64,000 nt of DNA from Fistularia commersonii (GCA_037954325.1 JBBMNZ010000035.1:4135001-4199000); one strand, 5' to 3'. Positions 34,298 through 45,501 are shown, numbered from the stretch's first letter. Program-made: numbers and translations. Notes: a model not told the origin generated them from the letters alone.

Positions 34298-36385
34298 TAC
34301 ACTCACACTCCTCCCCTGACCGCGAAGAGATATTGTATTTCATTAGTCTTGTAAATTAGGAAATCATAAGTGCCACACTACATCCATTCCCGCAGCCATT
34401 TGTGCGCCGGATGCTGCCGAGCGGAGTGAATTAAGAGGCGATAATTTACAAGGTCGGGAACCGGCGCCGAGCCGGCCCGCGAGGATGATGAATTGGAAGG
34501 AAGCCGGTTTACAGAATGCCGTTCGTCAAGCGGGCCGGATCCATACGGCGGCCGGACCGGGGGTTTTCTGCCGCTTCATTTAGACTTTTAATGGCTCGTT
34601 GTTCATCAGAGAGCCGTGATGAATATGGCCGCCTTCAGATAAAACCCTGAACGCGCAAACAGAAACGCCCTCGTCAACACCCGCACCAGGGGGTGTTGAC
34701 AAATTACCGCTTAGTTATCGGTTTGACGATCGCAAACATTCCCCCGGTGCCATCCACGCGTAAACGGATAACGAGGACGGCGTTTCGGAGGGGCCCGTTT
34801 CCCCTCCGACGCTTTGGCTCCCGATCGCAAAGAGTTACGAGTTCGCCGCCAAAAGAAACACGGTAGAAGCGAAGCGGCGTGCGACCAAACTGGTCACGGG
34901 GGCGACGTCGAGAATTTTCAGGAAATAAAAAAAAACAAACAAAAAAAAAACAGGGAGCCAGTGAAGGTGCTATTTGGGTCAAAGGTCAAGCTTGGATGTT
35001 ATTGATCAGTGTGTGTGTGTGTGTGTGTGTGTCCGGCAGCCGGCGTGCCCTTCCTCATCACGGCGGAGCTTTTCAAGCAGTCGCACCGGCCGGCGGCCTA
35101 CACCGTGGCCGGCTGCCTCAACTGGATGTCCAACTTCACCATCGGCTTCGTCTTCCCCTTCCTGGAGGTAAGAGCCGCCGCCACCGTGCACGCCGTTACC
35201 TCGCCATTATCTCGCCATTACCTCGCCAACTCTACCTTCTCAGCTAGCTTGAAGGCTGACAAAGTTGCACGACAATTGACTTCTATATTTTTATGTATGC
35301 ATATATACATAATTATATATATATATGTAGCTGAGATCATGTTAGGGTGAAACCAAGTGAATGGTACGTTCCAAACTCCCCACTGTTAGCGTTTTCGTCT
35401 GACAAACAACCCCCACCCCCCTTTTTTTCCTCTGTGTTTTTTATGTTGGGGTGGCGGGATGCTGCGATTATCCCCTATTATCCGCCAACTCTGCGCTTCC
35501 CGCCATCTCTTCGGCGCTTCTGGGCTCATTGTTTTTTGCTTTACGGGCCCCGGGCTGAGCCGCGCGCCCTCGTCGGAGCAGTTTTTTATTTTTTCCCCGG
35601 GAGTCGGGAGGCAGATTTCTTTCAGCCAATAAGCCCTGATAAACCTGCCGGACAGAGGAGGGAAAGAAAAACCGAGGCGTCTCCCAGGCAAAGCCTGTGT
35701 GGAGCCTGTGTTTTCGTTTTGTTTTTAGTTTTGATTTCTTTAACTGACCAGCCCCTGAAACGCACACAAATTAGCCGACGGACGCACTAGCCGTTAGCCA
35801 TCCTCTGGAGACGGAGGATCGGAGATGATCTTAGAGAAGGAGTTCAGGAGGTGCTGAGGTTTGGCCTCTGGGTTGTAGCTTCTGCCGCAACGAGGAAATA
35901 AATCTGGGCTCTGACTGAGGCCGAGAATCGCCCATCATCCCCTCTCCTCTGTCTAGTTAGCTCGCCGCGGCGGTGTAGGGGAAGTCGGTGGAGACGGACA
36001 GAGAGGCGAGGGGAGGGCGGATAAATAGCAGCTGGACTCCGAGAGGGGTGAAAATATCTCCATGGCAACGCACACGTCCTTCGATTTAATCCGGTTATCG
36101 CGCAACAGATTCATCATCGCTCCTATTTATGTCTAAACATGTCGCCCCTCCCCCGTCCAGATCGCGATGGGTCCCTACTGCTACCTGATCTTCTGCGCCA
36201 TCTGCCTGGCGGTGGCCGTCTACACCATCTTCATCATCCCCGAGACCAAGAACAAAACCTTCATGGAGATCAGTCAGATGTTCGCCGACAGGAACAACAT
36301 CCCAGAGGAGGAGCTGAGCAACGGCCATCTGAAGATGTCCACCATGAACGGCTACGGGACCCTGGGACGGCGCTCTGAGAAATGA
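27757..36385 (+). CDS. slc2a9: Class II facilitative sugar/urate transporter, GLUT9-like (12 coding exons)
   Basis: Twelve exons join in frame into 512 residues plus a TGA stop: 27757-27801, 29319-29417, 30749-30909, 30996-31120, 31215-31360, 31447-31579, 31690-31877, 32917-33027, 33732-33833, 34044-34119, 35040-35167 and 36161-36385. All introns are GT-AG and all phases match. GLUT signatures are in the usual order: loop 1-2 sequon N55-Q-T, GRKG 101-104, PESPRYLL 218-225, QLSGIDAIWFYTN about 293-305, ERLGRRP 341-347, GPAGVPF 394-400 and PETKNKT 465-471. Twelve membrane helices are expected, and the length is normal for the family. Proteins of this family move hexoses or urate across plasma membranes by facilitated diffusion. 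IWFYTN after helix 7 and the ending PETKN(K/R)T point to GLUT9 or the fish-specific GLUT15 group rather than GLUT5 or GLUT11. The family call is firm. The exact paralog (slc2a9 or slc2a15) is not proven without a tree. Confidence 0.93.
28349..28383. repeat. (GT)n microsatellite in GLUT intron 1
   Basis: About 17 units, upstream of the intron-1 minisatellite. Confidence 0.95.
28523..29244. repeat. Minisatellite (cacactggactacaaa type) in GLUT intron 1
   Basis: Roughly 35-40 units of 17-21 bp, of the form cacacacactggactacaaa, fill the second half of intron 1. Unit order degrades towards the 3' side, where units read tagattggactacaatca. The array ends about 75 bp before exon 2. Confidence 0.9.
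29319..29417 (+). CDS. slc2a9: slc2a9-like coding exon 2
   Basis: Residues 16-48 cover transmembrane helix 1, including SFGSSMLYGFNLAVVNSPAE, which matches the class II GLUT helix-1 signature. The acceptor is ccccag and the donor is GAG|gtttgt. It is in phase 0 at both ends. Confidence 0.92.
29800..29905 (-). repeat. Interspersed fish repeat fragment (-) in GLUT intron 2
   Basis: Ggtgaatggttagatggctc, then gtgattgacagg and ggttaaaccccgcctctcgc are the reverse complement of the core seen at 53933 and 55188. It lies wholly within intron 2. Confidence 0.6.
29911..30241. repeat. Tandem duplication of about 165 bp in GLUT intron 2
   Basis: Two direct copies (29911-30072 and 30075-30241) share atgacagccactcaaactta, tggctgaa(c/t)tggccctt, a (CA)n tract, then atgaaaatatttctttttct and ttgactattttcaa. 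The (CA)n lengths differ between copies. Confidence 0.85.
30749..30909 (+). CDS. slc2a9: slc2a9-like coding exon 3
   Basis: Residues 49-101, plus two bases of Arg102, encode the first extracellular loop and helix 2. N55-Q-T is the only sequon in the usual GLUT loop 1-2 glycosylation position. SVSIFAIGG-type residues of helix 2 are present (LTVSIFAIGGMTGALLVGR). The acceptor is ctgcag and the donor AG|gttagt. Confidence 0.93.
30996..31120 (+). CDS. slc2a9: slc2a9-like coding exon 4
   Basis: This exon completes Arg102 and runs to the first base of Gly144. It completes the GRKG loop 2-3 motif and spans helix 3 and the start of helix 4, with GRFITGIHSG. The preceding intron is only 86 bp and consists largely of (GT)n. 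The acceptor is aacag and the donor is G|gtagga. Confidence 0.93.
31215..31360 (+). CDS. slc2a9: slc2a9-like coding exon 5
   Basis: Residues 145-192 cover helices 4-5. ISLSVVPMYLGEIAPKSLRG is the strongly conserved GLUT segment carrying the PMYLxE motif. It ends in GLQELLGK at a phase-0 donor (AAG|gtgacg). Confidence 0.95.
31447..31579 (+). CDS. slc2a9: slc2a9-like coding exon 6
   Basis: Residues 193-236, plus one base of Ala237, cover helix 6 and the start of the large cytosolic loop. PESPRYLL at 218-225 is the canonical sugar-porter motif after helix 6. The donor is TCA G|gtcctt. Confidence 0.95.
31690..31877 (+). CDS. slc2a9: slc2a9-like coding exon 7
   Basis: Residues 238-299 encode the intracellular helical domain of the central loop, including the charged run QAEVEEMQEEQRS, then helix 7 up to QLSGIDA. 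The acceptor follows an unusually long T/C-rich tract. The donor GCG|gtaggt is in phase 0. Confidence 0.95.
32561..32591. repeat. Poly(A) tract in GLUT intron 7
   Basis: About 30 A. No retroelement body is recognised upstream of it. Confidence 0.9.
32917..33027 (+). CDS. slc2a9: slc2a9-like coding exon 8
   Basis: Residues 300-336 begin with IWFYTNDIF, shared with GLUT9, and continue through IQYTTVGTGAIEVISGMIG of helix 8. The exon boundary splits the helix-7 D-A-I triplet between exons 7 and 8. It is in phase 0 at both ends (cccag acceptor, GGC|gtgagt donor). Confidence 0.95.
33085..33500. repeat. Degenerate AT-rich interspersed repeat in GLUT intron 8
   Basis: Acccccaaggggaaaattg, gcagctcctgctcaca and a long A-rich tract ending near cattgcacatatataaac resemble decayed copies of a teleost retroelement 3' region. 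No coding remnant is visible. Confidence 0.35.
33732..33833 (+). CDS. slc2a9: slc2a9-like coding exon 9
   Basis: Residues 337-370 contain ERLGRRP (341-347), the loop 8-9 counterpart of the GRK motif, and helix 9. The acceptor is ttccag and the donor CAG|gtgggg. It is in phase 0 at both ends. Confidence 0.95.
34044..34119 (+). CDS. slc2a9: slc2a9-like coding exon 10
   Basis: Residues 371-395, plus one base of Ala396, cover helix 10 with AGFCIGP, the start of the GPxGxPF motif that exon 11 completes. The acceptor is ccgcag and the donor CCA G|gtaaag. Confidence 0.94.
34258..34294. repeat. (CA)n microsatellite in GLUT intron 10
   Basis: About 18 units. Confidence 0.95.
35040..35167 (+). CDS. 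slc2a9: slc2a9-like coding exon 11
   Basis: Residues 396-438 cover helices 10-11: AGVPFLITAELF, QSHRPAAYTVAG and NWMSNFTIGFVFPFLE. The class II Pro/Ala-Gly-Val-Pro pattern and the conserved Asn-Trp of helix 11 are present. A (GT)n tract sits directly before the acceptor ggcag. The donor is GAG|gtaaga. Confidence 0.95.
36161..36385 (+). CDS. slc2a9: slc2a9-like coding exon 12 (last) with stop
   Basis: Residues 439-512 and TGA encode helix 12 (YCYLIFCAICLAVAVYTIF), the PETKNKT motif (465-471) and FMEISQMFADRN. A hydrophilic cytosolic tail ends NGYGTLGRRSEK. The PETK motif and the length after it match GLUT9-type C-termini. Confidence 0.95.
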   Translation: MAMGPYCYLIFCAICLAVAVYTIFIIPETKNKTFMEISQMFADRNNIPEEELSNGHLKMSTMNGYGTLGRRSEK

Positions 36386-36710
36386 GGCCCGACGAAAAGA
36401 CAATCACCCGCACGAAAATTCAACCGCATAATTCCCCCCAAAAAACGAGGGAATGAGGTTCCTTCGGGAACTTTATGTTTTTTGTAATTACATTTTCACG
36501 AACGTTCGGGTCGGCCTGCGGCCTCCGGGGCGCCACGTGAGAGAGAAGTCACGCGCTCCGGGCGTTTCAAATCAACCATCGGTCGTATTTTAATCCTTTC
36601 ACCCTCTGCGTCACGGAGGGATTATCCACAGGCGGGCCCTCGGGAGGCTTCCTGTGACCACGCCGTCGCTCGCCTCCAACGTGGTGTGTTCGGTGACACT
36701 TTCTTTGTGT

Positions 36711-36753
<43 letters not shown>

Positions 36754-37040
36754 AGTGTGTGTGTGGTGGGGGTGAATTTCATGTCTCTTTTATGAGAGCT
36801 GGATACCGTGGCTACTGTAGTAGTCATTTTTATGTCTTGTCTAGATGAAGCCGCATGTGTAAAAGCTTTTATTTATCAGTTTATCACCTTTATCCTCACT
36901 GTACAAGACTGGCCGTCCTTTCTTTCTTTCTTTCTTTTTTTTTTTTAAACCACTTTGTACTTTACAAAACCTTGTTGTATAATAAATGTCAAAGTCGGTG
37001 ACCTTGAGACATATGAAATAAAGTAAAGAATTAAATCACT
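36386..37040 (+). other. Probable 3' UTR of the slc2a9-like gene
   Basis: The stretch after the stop codon carries a (GT)n tract at about 36709-36751. It ends near two AATAAA polyadenylation signals (36981-36986 and 37017-37022). The transcript end is inferred from these signals only. Confidence 0.6.
36981..37022 (+). terminator. Two AATAAA polyadenylation signals
   Basis: AATAAA occurs at 36981-36986 and 37017-37022, about 600 bp after the GLUT stop codon, in the sense direction. They are the first canonical hexamers after the stop. Confidence 0.55.
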
Positions 37041-37096
37041 GAAATCTGATTTGAGCAAATTCCTTGGCAAACTGGGCGGTAATATATTTGTCCCTA

Positions 37097-37235
37097 TATC
37101 TTCTTCTTCTCCTTTCGGCTTTCCCTTCAGGGGTCGCCACAGCAAATCATCCCTCTCAATTTAACCCTATTCTCTGTATCCTCCTCTCTCACACCAACTA
37201 CTTTCGTATCCTCTCTCACAACATCCATATTTCTA
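37097..37235 (+). repeat. Interspersed fish repeat fragment (ggggtcgccacagc type)
   Basis: Ctcctttcggctttcccttc, then ggggtcgccacagcaaatca and ctctcacaccaactacttt are a common teleost interspersed sequence. It sits 70 bp after the GLUT polyadenylation signals. Family assignment is from memory. Confidence 0.55.
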
Positions 37236-38224
37236 CCCAGAGTACACAACTTTGAAAATCTTTATCTAATAATGTTTTACAAAAAAAAACCAAACCAAAT
37301 AAAACAAAGCCAGGCAATTAAAAAACCCCAACCGCAGTGTTTGCTAATACTAATGTTCAAGGCAAGACAAAGTACAAGAAGTGCGAAGGCAAATTACGAT
37401 CAGGTATTAATATCCCGCGATACACCGACTACGCGGGGCTCTTGAGGTGGAACAATGAATTTTAAAAATGGTTAATAAAGAATTTATTACCGCATAACAG
37501 TAATCCATGTAATCTCTGCGGGAGGTGAAAATTTGTAGCGTTTATGGAGCTTAATTCCATGTAAGACGAGCCGTATATTAAACATATTTAGTTAGCCATT
37601 AATTCACGGCAGTGTCCCCATTAGGAGAGCGTTGCTAATGTTTATAATATTTCATAGAATATTTATGGTGGTTTGCGGATGATCTAGAGTACGTTTTAAA
37701 TTAAATGTTAAAAAAAGCGCGAATGACGTCACGGGGCCCAGCCAATTAACCTGTCCCGATTGGCGCGGAGGGATATTCCAGTCCCGCACAGCCCGGAAGT
37801 GAACGACACGCCCTATTTTTTTTCTTTTTTAACTTCAATGAATCGTAACGTGTGACTTTTTTCGCGCAATGATACACCAAGGAGCCACTCCCCTGCCTCA
37901 TCATCATCATTTTCTTCTTCTTTTTCTTCCCCCGCTGGCTTTTAGGCCGGCTGATCCATCTGTCGGGCCCCGCGGAGGAACACACACACACACACCGAGC
38001 CAGAATGGATAAATGTTGTCACATCCTTACTAGACCGTCAGAGGAGGAGGGAGGAAGGAAGTGTTTCTAAACACCGCATCAGCTTATTACATCTGGGGAG
38101 AAAGGCGGATCATTTTCCAGAGGAGGACGCAGGAGTTGTCGGTTTGAATGACAAATGGGAAGAGAAACAAAAAAAAGGGCTCCTCGTCGAATAAGGGGGG
38201 GGGGGGGGGTTAGCCGCGCATGCG

Positions 38225-38350
38225 CAGTAGGCAGACAAGCGGCTATAAATCACGGAAATAGCATCACGGCCCGGAAGCATTGCGCGGGATAAAACCTTGC
38301 GCACAACAAAAGCCGCTTGCGCGCTGCGTAATTAATTGCGACAAATTACC
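38225..38350. promoter_or_regulatory. Candidate conserved noncoding element
   Basis: Gcggctataaatcacggaaa, aagcattgcgcgggataaaa and gcgtaattaattgcgaca form a repeat-free block rich in GC/AT alternation and homeodomain cores. Confidence 0.22.
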
Positions 38351-40254
38351 CCCCCCCCCCCCTCCAATTCCCCTCCGCGCCTCATCACGCACCCGGCGTG
38401 CGTGCCCTCCCCGTATATATCCGCGTGTGTGTGTGAGTGTGAGTGTGTTTTCTCCTGCGCCTGCGCACAAGAGACAAGGCGAGGCGCGCCTACCTTTCAT
38501 AAAGGGCTTATTGCGCGTCGCGTGCACGCGCAGGGCGTCCCCCTCGGCGGCGGAAATCTCCGCTTGACGGATGCGCTCCGGCGCCGGGCGCGTCCCCCGG
38601 CGGCGGCCCGTCACCGAGGAAGATGATGACATTAACAGGGAGGCGCGGCGATGACAAATGCCCGTTATCAGCGAACGAGGCCGGTGACAAATCGAACGGC
38701 GGCGGCCCGGGCGGCCCCGCCGCGGCGTAATAAAAAACAAGATGGATGGCTGCGCGCAGAGACACACACACACACACACACTCAAACTCACACACTCACA
38801 CACACACACTCCCCTCCCGCGTTAATGCGATTTCCAGCGCTCTCCCTGACTCCCAATTAAGGCTGGGGGAGGAGGGGAGGAAGATGGGAGTGCAGGATGA
38901 AGAAGGGGGAGAGGAAAATAGGGGGAGAGGGATGAGGCTGGTGGCTGAGATGAGTGAGAGGTACATCAGCAGAACATGCAGCTTTAATTGTCTGCGGAGC
39001 CCATCTGCTTCCCCCGGATCCCCCTATTTTATTTTATTTTTTTTTAACTCACATCTCAATCAGGGCCGCGTCTCCCAGGCACCGGGTTGTTATGTGTCCC
39101 GGTGGCCGGGAGAACATCATTAGAGTCTCTCAAACAGCGACAGTAATGAACGCCCCCTCCCTTTCCTTCCCTTACACACACACACACACACACTCCTTCA
39201 GATTATAAAAACGGATTGTCGCCTCAACAGGTACAGGAGACATGGAAGGTTTTTTTTTTCTCCGCTCTCTTTTCGGACACGAGAGAGCGCTTGCTCTCAG
39301 GTGGATCAGCGCGGGAAACCGAAGTACGCCTTCTCGGGCCGGGGGCCACCGTTTTGTCACCCTGACAGTGTTTTTCATAAAAAGGCCGAAGAGGCTCGGA
39401 GGGCGGCGGCGCCCGACGCCATACATCCTCCCGCCATTACATCCGGGCGACAGAGAAATGACGGTGACTTATAGCCGTGGCTCGAAGGAAGGGGATAGAA
39501 GGGGTCAGGCTCCGAACCGGAGACACGAACGGGGGGTCGTCGGTCGTGCGGAGGATGTGTGGCTCTGGGCTCCGGTACTTAGAGAGGACCGGCTGTCTGC
39601 GCGGTTGACGGTATTAGCTTAGAACAGGACAAGGAGAAGCCCTGCAGAGGGAGGGAAGGAAGGGTCCGAACTCACGCGGTCCGTCTCCGGCAAGGACCCT
39701 CGCGCCATTAAGCTGTCACGTGGACAGGAGGCCCCCGAAATATGACCCGGAGTTATTGCTGGGGGCTTCGAGCTGATGATGGAAGAATTACAGTACATGG
39801 ATCATCGGCGGATCGATAGGTGGACAAAGTCATTATGGGGTGTGGGAGGGCGGGAGGGACAGGGGGGTCGTGGGGGGGGGGGGGTCGATGGCTCCCCGCG
39901 GGGCCGCGAGCATGGACACGAGGCTTAGATTTGTCACCATGGCGACAGCCGATGCACGCACGCACGCATGCACGACACAGGTGCGGTCCCACTGCTCTCC
40001 AACACCCCACCCCCCCCCCTCCATATGGACCATTCCGATGAGGTCATCTGGATACAGGTGAGCTTAAAAGCGAGCGCGCGCTCATCACTCACTTTGTCCT
40101 TCTCTCTCCGCCTTTGCAGCAAACAAGAGGAACAAGAAGAAGAAGAGGAAGAGGAGGAAGGGGAAGCCGCGGGGGGGAGCGGGCTGGCGATGTGTATGTG
40201 TGTGTGTGTGTGTGTGTGTAAGGGGGGGGGTGAGCATCGATCCCCGCTCCACGC

Positions 40255-40335
40255 CGGGAGAAATTAGGCATGAAATTAAAGCTCCCATCAAAGGGCTGTC
40301 ACCTGATCCGGCGCTATTTACACTCCAGGAGGGGG
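40255..40335. promoter_or_regulatory. Candidate conserved noncoding element
   Basis: Aaattaggcatgaaattaaa, ctcccatcaaagggctgtca and gcgctatttacactccagg include CATCAAAG (TCF/LEF type). The call is by texture only. Confidence 0.22.
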
Positions 40336-40558
40336 GCGGGGGGGTTCTGCGTCACACCGGGCAGAGAAAGTAGAGATGGAGGAGGAAGGGGGGCGTTGGG
40401 GGGGGGGGGGGGGGGGGTCCGCCACCTCCATCCGCGGCGCCGCTGACCTGCCATTACTTATACTGCCAGGGCCCGAGTGCAAGGTCGGTGCCAGACGGAG
40501 CGCCCATCAATCACCGCCGGACGGGGTGGTGGAGGGCGGGGTCGATCACCCCCCCTTC

Positions 40559-40560
<2 letters not shown>

Positions 40561-40602
<42 letters not shown>
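40561..40602. repeat. (CA)n microsatellite
   Basis: About 21 uninterrupted units. Confidence 0.95.
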
Positions 40603-40609
<7 letters not shown>

Positions 40610-41439
40610 CGCCGACCTCCGCTGATGAGAGAGTATTTATAGATCAGGGGATGAAGAAGAGGAGGAGGAGGGGTGGGGGACAGAGAGGTCGAGCGATGGA
40701 AAGTATACCGCATAAGTAGGATGATGAAGTACAACTGCGGTGTGTGTTGTTTACCTGCTTCACACCTACACACACACACACACACACACACACGCGAATA
40801 TTTTGCGTGAGGGGCCCATCACACAGAATATTAATCAAAAAAAGGATACATATGTAATTGCGTACTACAATCGCTGCCTGTCGTTATCTAAAACATTAAA
40901 ATACACAAGTGCATTTTTCTAATCCATAAAAACACAATGTACTACAATAAGTCCCGTACTTTTTAAAAACCTGAAGTATTTCTGCGTGTACTCGAGTACT
41001 TCATGGTTGGTGTTGTAATGCAGGGGGCGGCCAGCAGGGGGCGCCCCCCGCAAACACATGCCGCAGAGGGCGCTTCCTGCTACCTGTTGACCGCACACCT
41101 GGTCTGATGATGTCACACGCAGCGTGAACCTGCGTGGACCCGATGCAGGGTCCACGGGACGGTGACACCCCGTGACCCCCGGATCCTGTTTCCGATCAGA
41201 GCCGATCCGCCTGTGGTACGGTATAAACTCTTTGCCAGATTTGGATTGTTGGAAAACACCCCTTCCATGGCGCGTTTGGGTGAGAGCGCGCCGCTTTGGA
41301 AACCAAAAAGCTTTTCAATCTTAATTTTCCTTCATTAAAAAAAGGAGCTATCCAAGCTTCTTCTTGCTCTCCTGACAAAGAACAACAAACCTATAAACAA
41401 TCACCAAAAAATCAAGGTTAAACTCGGAAATTCAATTGT

Positions 41440-41900
41440 CAACATCAGCATTGCAGGACAGAAAAGTGTGCAAATAGTAAAAATAGAAAGACTATGCAAA
41501 TAAAGGATACAGATACAAAGAAACAAGGACTATGTACAATATATACCATGGAATACATGATCTAAAAATAAATGAATAAAATACCTTCTGCAGGGAGCGG
41601 TGAATGTAGGGAAGAACAGGTGTACAGTAGTAGATGTGGGCGTAAAAAGAAAATGATAGTAAAAAAAGATGTCCAGGAGAATGTATAATATAATCTAAAT
41701 AAAAAAAATACATATATAAATATTGAACTAAAGAGAGTGGTAGGTAGAGGTGGAGGTAGCGCAAAAAATATTTTAGTAATGCCTGTAAGCAGCATGTACT
41801 GAATTGTCCAGTCAAAAAAAGAAGCATTTACAAATAAATAGTTGAATAACTGAAAAAATCAAATAAAGGAAAATGTGCAAAAAAAAAACCAAGAATACAT
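41440..41900. repeat. Degenerate A-rich repeat
   Basis: Gtgcaaatagtaaaaataga, tatgcaaataaaggatacag and further A-rich sequence resemble the 3' region of a decayed retroelement. Nothing recognisable is coded on either strand. Confidence 0.3.
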
Positions 41901-41994
41901 TACATTACAAAATAAATAAATACACATAAAATGATAATTATTTGAATTGTACCTTTCACAGCGGTAAGAGCTGATGTCTAGTGTTTTCCAACAC

Positions 41995-41996
<2 letters not shown>

Positions 41997-42037
<41 letters not shown>
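41997..42037. repeat. (CA)n microsatellite
   Basis: About 20 units. A (GT)n of similar length lies 290 bp on (42329-42368), making an inverted pair. Confidence 0.95.
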
Positions 42038-42040
<3 letters not shown>

Positions 42041-42327
42041 TCGCCAGACGAGACGGGCCTGTGCGCATAACGTGCACGTTGCACATAACTCGTACATACG
42101 ACATGGTCCTCCAGTGGATACTATTGCTTAGCCCCCTCCCGACATTGAAACACTGACCCTCCCATGTCCCACTTACTAAACTGACTCAGGAAAACATAAA
42201 GATTCGAGAGTAGTAGTATTTTGAAGTAATCACAAAAGTAAATAGTACACATTTGCATTACCGCTTGACGCACATCCAAGCACTGGGGAAGGGTTAAAGG
42301 TGGGAGGGGTCCTGGGAATTTGAGCAT

Positions 42328-42328
<1 letters not shown>

Positions 42329-42368
<40 letters not shown>
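42329..42368. repeat. (GT)n microsatellite
   Basis: About 20 units. Confidence 0.95.
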
Positions 42369-42371
<3 letters not shown>

Positions 42372-43280
42372 GGGGCAGAAACTGGGTCATCAACGTTTTA
42401 CGTGTTGACGGCGGAGGTGGAACACAGTGGGATCGAACTACGTGCACTGGTCGTTATGATGAAATGCTAAGGTGTGCGCAGACCCTCAGGTGTTCGTATA
42501 CGTCACGTGACCCGTCGTCTTAAAATTAGAAAGAAAAAGTAAAAGTCGTAACGTTAAGAAAATTGATCTGCGGATGTCATTTCCAGCCGAGGGGACACAT
42601 GATGACTTTAACCGACGAAAACACCTCCGGGCTTTATCCAAAACTGTGATTCACTTATAATAAAATATATATATATATATATTTAAACTGCAGTTGTACT
42701 GTACTTCAGTTTCCTGAGTTCCACTGGACGGGTGGGTGAGAAAAGAAAAAAAAAAAAAAAAAGGAAACGGCTCCGTCAGCAGCCGTGAGGCCCGGGGTTT
42801 CACCATGGCGATCCCAAACACGCAAAATACCCATTAGGGTTCAATTAGCTAAGTCGCCACGGTGATATGAAACAAACAAACATCTTCAATCGTCTCTGGA
42901 TGAAATACAAGTTTTCTGAGCGCCTAAAGTGTTACTACTGAGATTATTCTGCCCCCCCACCCGCTTCTCGGGACACTAAGGTCGGCGCGGCTGATAGGGG
43001 GGGTGTCCGATCGATAAGCGCCGCCCTCCCCCCTCCGCTCACTGACAGCTCCTGTCGAGAGTCCGCCGAGAGTCGTATCATATGGACCCGAAACCTCGGG
43101 TCGCCCCCCCCCATCCCCGTCCCCCATCACCACCCACCCCCAACACACACACACACACACACTTTGAAGGAGACCTGCCACTAACTGCCACTGTCACATT
43201 CCAGTCAGGTGCTTTCAACGCATTGATAAAAGTGCCAAGGAATTTCACTGGGACGCTCCATCCAAACTGTATGGGGGGAT

Positions 43281-43320
<40 letters not shown>

Positions 43321-44451
43321 TTCAATGGAAGTGCTGCCGTTTATCATCTCAGATCAAACTGCAGAGAGAGAGAGAGAGAGAGAGAGGGTTTCATCTGGAA
43401 AACGATGCGGGGAAGGAGTCCAGCGGGTTTTAAATTATTTGATATTTTTCACCATTTCGTGGAAAAAAGGAGATGAAAAAAAAACAACATCCTGTATCTT
43501 AAGTTAAAAATGTCTGTCAATCCTGCAAGAAGAAGAAAAAAAAAGTCTGGTAAAACTTTCCCCGTCTTTCTTCTGATATCCAGAAATGGATCCCGGCCTT
43601 ACCGGAAACCTTTTCACAATCCCAATCCCTGCTGACAAACTGGTTGTTTATTAAACAAATTTTTTAATTTCTTTTTTTTGGCGGTTTCACTAAATTTCCC
43701 TCGCTACCTTCGTAGCACGTCGGCATTGAAATATTTAATTTGATTGCTTTACTCCGTGTGTCTTTCGGCCGGCGGGCGACTTATTCTCATGTCCGCCTCT
43801 TATAAAACAATAAATGAATTAAAAAAAAAACACGCGTCCTTGTTGTTAAAAAAAAAAAGGAGACCCCCGTTCTCGGTGAACCACGTGACAGTTGCTGGGC
43901 GGCGGGAGGCTCTTTAGTGTGTGTGTGTGTGTGTGTGACACTCTTGTCATAAGGCCGCATTCTTAGGTACTTAACACTTTGACGTCCGTGTCCTTAAACT
44001 GTGTGTGTTTGTGTCTCAAGGAGGAAGGGGGGACAGGAGGGGGGGGGGGGGTTAGGGGTAACAAGGAGATAGCATTGCTGATTGACGCCTGAAGAGTCAC
44101 AAAAAAAAAAAAAAACGCCCCCCCCCCCCTCCAGTCCTGCCTGCTGGAATGCGACAATCTCCCAGCATCCCTGGTTTGCTCGCCGTCTGACGGTGAATAG
44201 TTAAAAGCATTCCTGGCGGCGGGGTTGAAGCCGATGGCGGGGGTGGAGGGGCGCTGCAGGAGGGGTTTGTTTACCCCCTCCACCCCCGCCCGGGTGAGGA
44301 TGAAGAGCGTCCTCACCGCTTTGCAAAATCCACGGCTGAGATACAGACAGGACGGAGGGGGGTTGGTCACTTTCCTCAGCCCCCACTTTCTGTGTTTTAA
44401 CTGAAGACGGGTGGGGGTTCAAAAGAGGCCCCCGGTGGTCCCTGAGGTCCC

Positions 44452-44492
44452 CCCACCACCACCACCACCGCCGCCGCCGCCGCCGCCGCCTC
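44452..44492. repeat. (CCA)n(CCG)n trinucleotide repeat
   Basis: CCA units change into CCG/GCC units. Open frames across it encode homopolymers and are not genes. Confidence 0.9.
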
Positions 44493-44968
44493 CCACGGCT
44501 CGAACCCACCCACCGAGCCTGAAAAAGGTGGCGGTGGCGGTCGAGCGGCGGGGGCGCGAAGGTCCGCTCGGGAGCAAGGCAGGTTAAACCGACCGCACGA
44601 CGGGGGCAAGAAGGGGCCCCCCGCTTACAAGCTCTAATTGGTTCCACAGGTTGCGGGACGCAAAGGAAAGAAGGATGGAAGGGGGGGGGGGGGTTCACCG
44701 CAGGGAGAGAGACAGACAGATAAATGTCGGGGAGGAAGGAAGGACGGAGGGGAGAGGAGACGGGAGGGATCGGGCAGAGGATCACAGGACGGGCAGGAGT
44801 GGAAAGTTAAGAAGGAGATAGAGAACCCGATCCGATAGATCAGAACCGCAGGAAAGATGGATGATCGGGAGGGGGGGGCCAGAGGGACGGTCCCGTCTCC
44901 TGCGCCGAGACGGACGAGAACACCGATGGATGCCGCAAGACGGGAATTACAGGAAGTCTAATGTTATC

Positions 44969-44999
<31 letters not shown>

Positions 45000-45131
45000 C
45001 CGCAACTAACAAGATTCCCCGTATTTATGACACCGCCGACGGCAAGAGTTTGTTGTATTCACCTGTTACATGTTAGCGGGGCGGAGCTAAGGAGCGACCC
45101 AGACACACAGGAGAGGAGATTTTAAAGGAAA

Positions 45132-45133
<2 letters not shown>

Positions 45134-45172
<39 letters not shown>
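45134..45172. repeat. (GT)n microsatellite
   Basis: About 19 units. A (CA)n at 44969-44995 lies 140 bp before it. Confidence 0.95.
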
Positions 45173-45175
<3 letters not shown>

Positions 45176-45501
45176 AAGTCTGTGTGTGTCCACTTTGTTT
45201 TGGAAAATCCTCACTAATCCCTCTTTCTCTTGAGTTGAGTTGACTCATTCATTTGTTTTATTTATTCTATTTTATTTTGTTTATTACATTTTGGAAAACT
45301 GCAGCAAAAGGTTGTTACTTACTGATCTTTGCACTTAATTGTACACACAAAATACAAAAGTCTGCTGCTACTCTTTTATGCGGTCAAAAATGTCTGAATC
45401 TGTGTGCAGTTTATAAATTATACCTCATAGCTTCAAATTTACTGTTTAATGTAACTTCACTGCGAATTTGCACTCTCTTATCATTATTGTTATTTTGTTC
45501 C

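Larger units (their letters stand above)
37236..45500. other. Gene-free stretch between the two genes, left half
   Basis: Alternates (CA)n/(GT)n tracts with GC-rich unique sequence. Long C or G runs occur (38202, 40400, 44040, 44680). No protein family is recognised in any frame. Confidence 0.65.

Noticed and set aside
38264..38809. A 181-codon minus-strand frame
   Set aside because: It starts and ends in (CA)n tracts and has compositional Arg/Ser/Gly bias typical of CpG-rich noncoding DNA.
44500..44525. A tRNA-like GGGTTCGAGCC on the minus strand
   Set aside because: It has no A-box or cloverleaf upstream and sits next to trinucleotide repeats.
44201..44785. A 194-codon minus-strand frame rich in Pro and Arg
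   Set aside because: It is composed of (CCA/CCG)n and other low-complexity sequence, without a domain.
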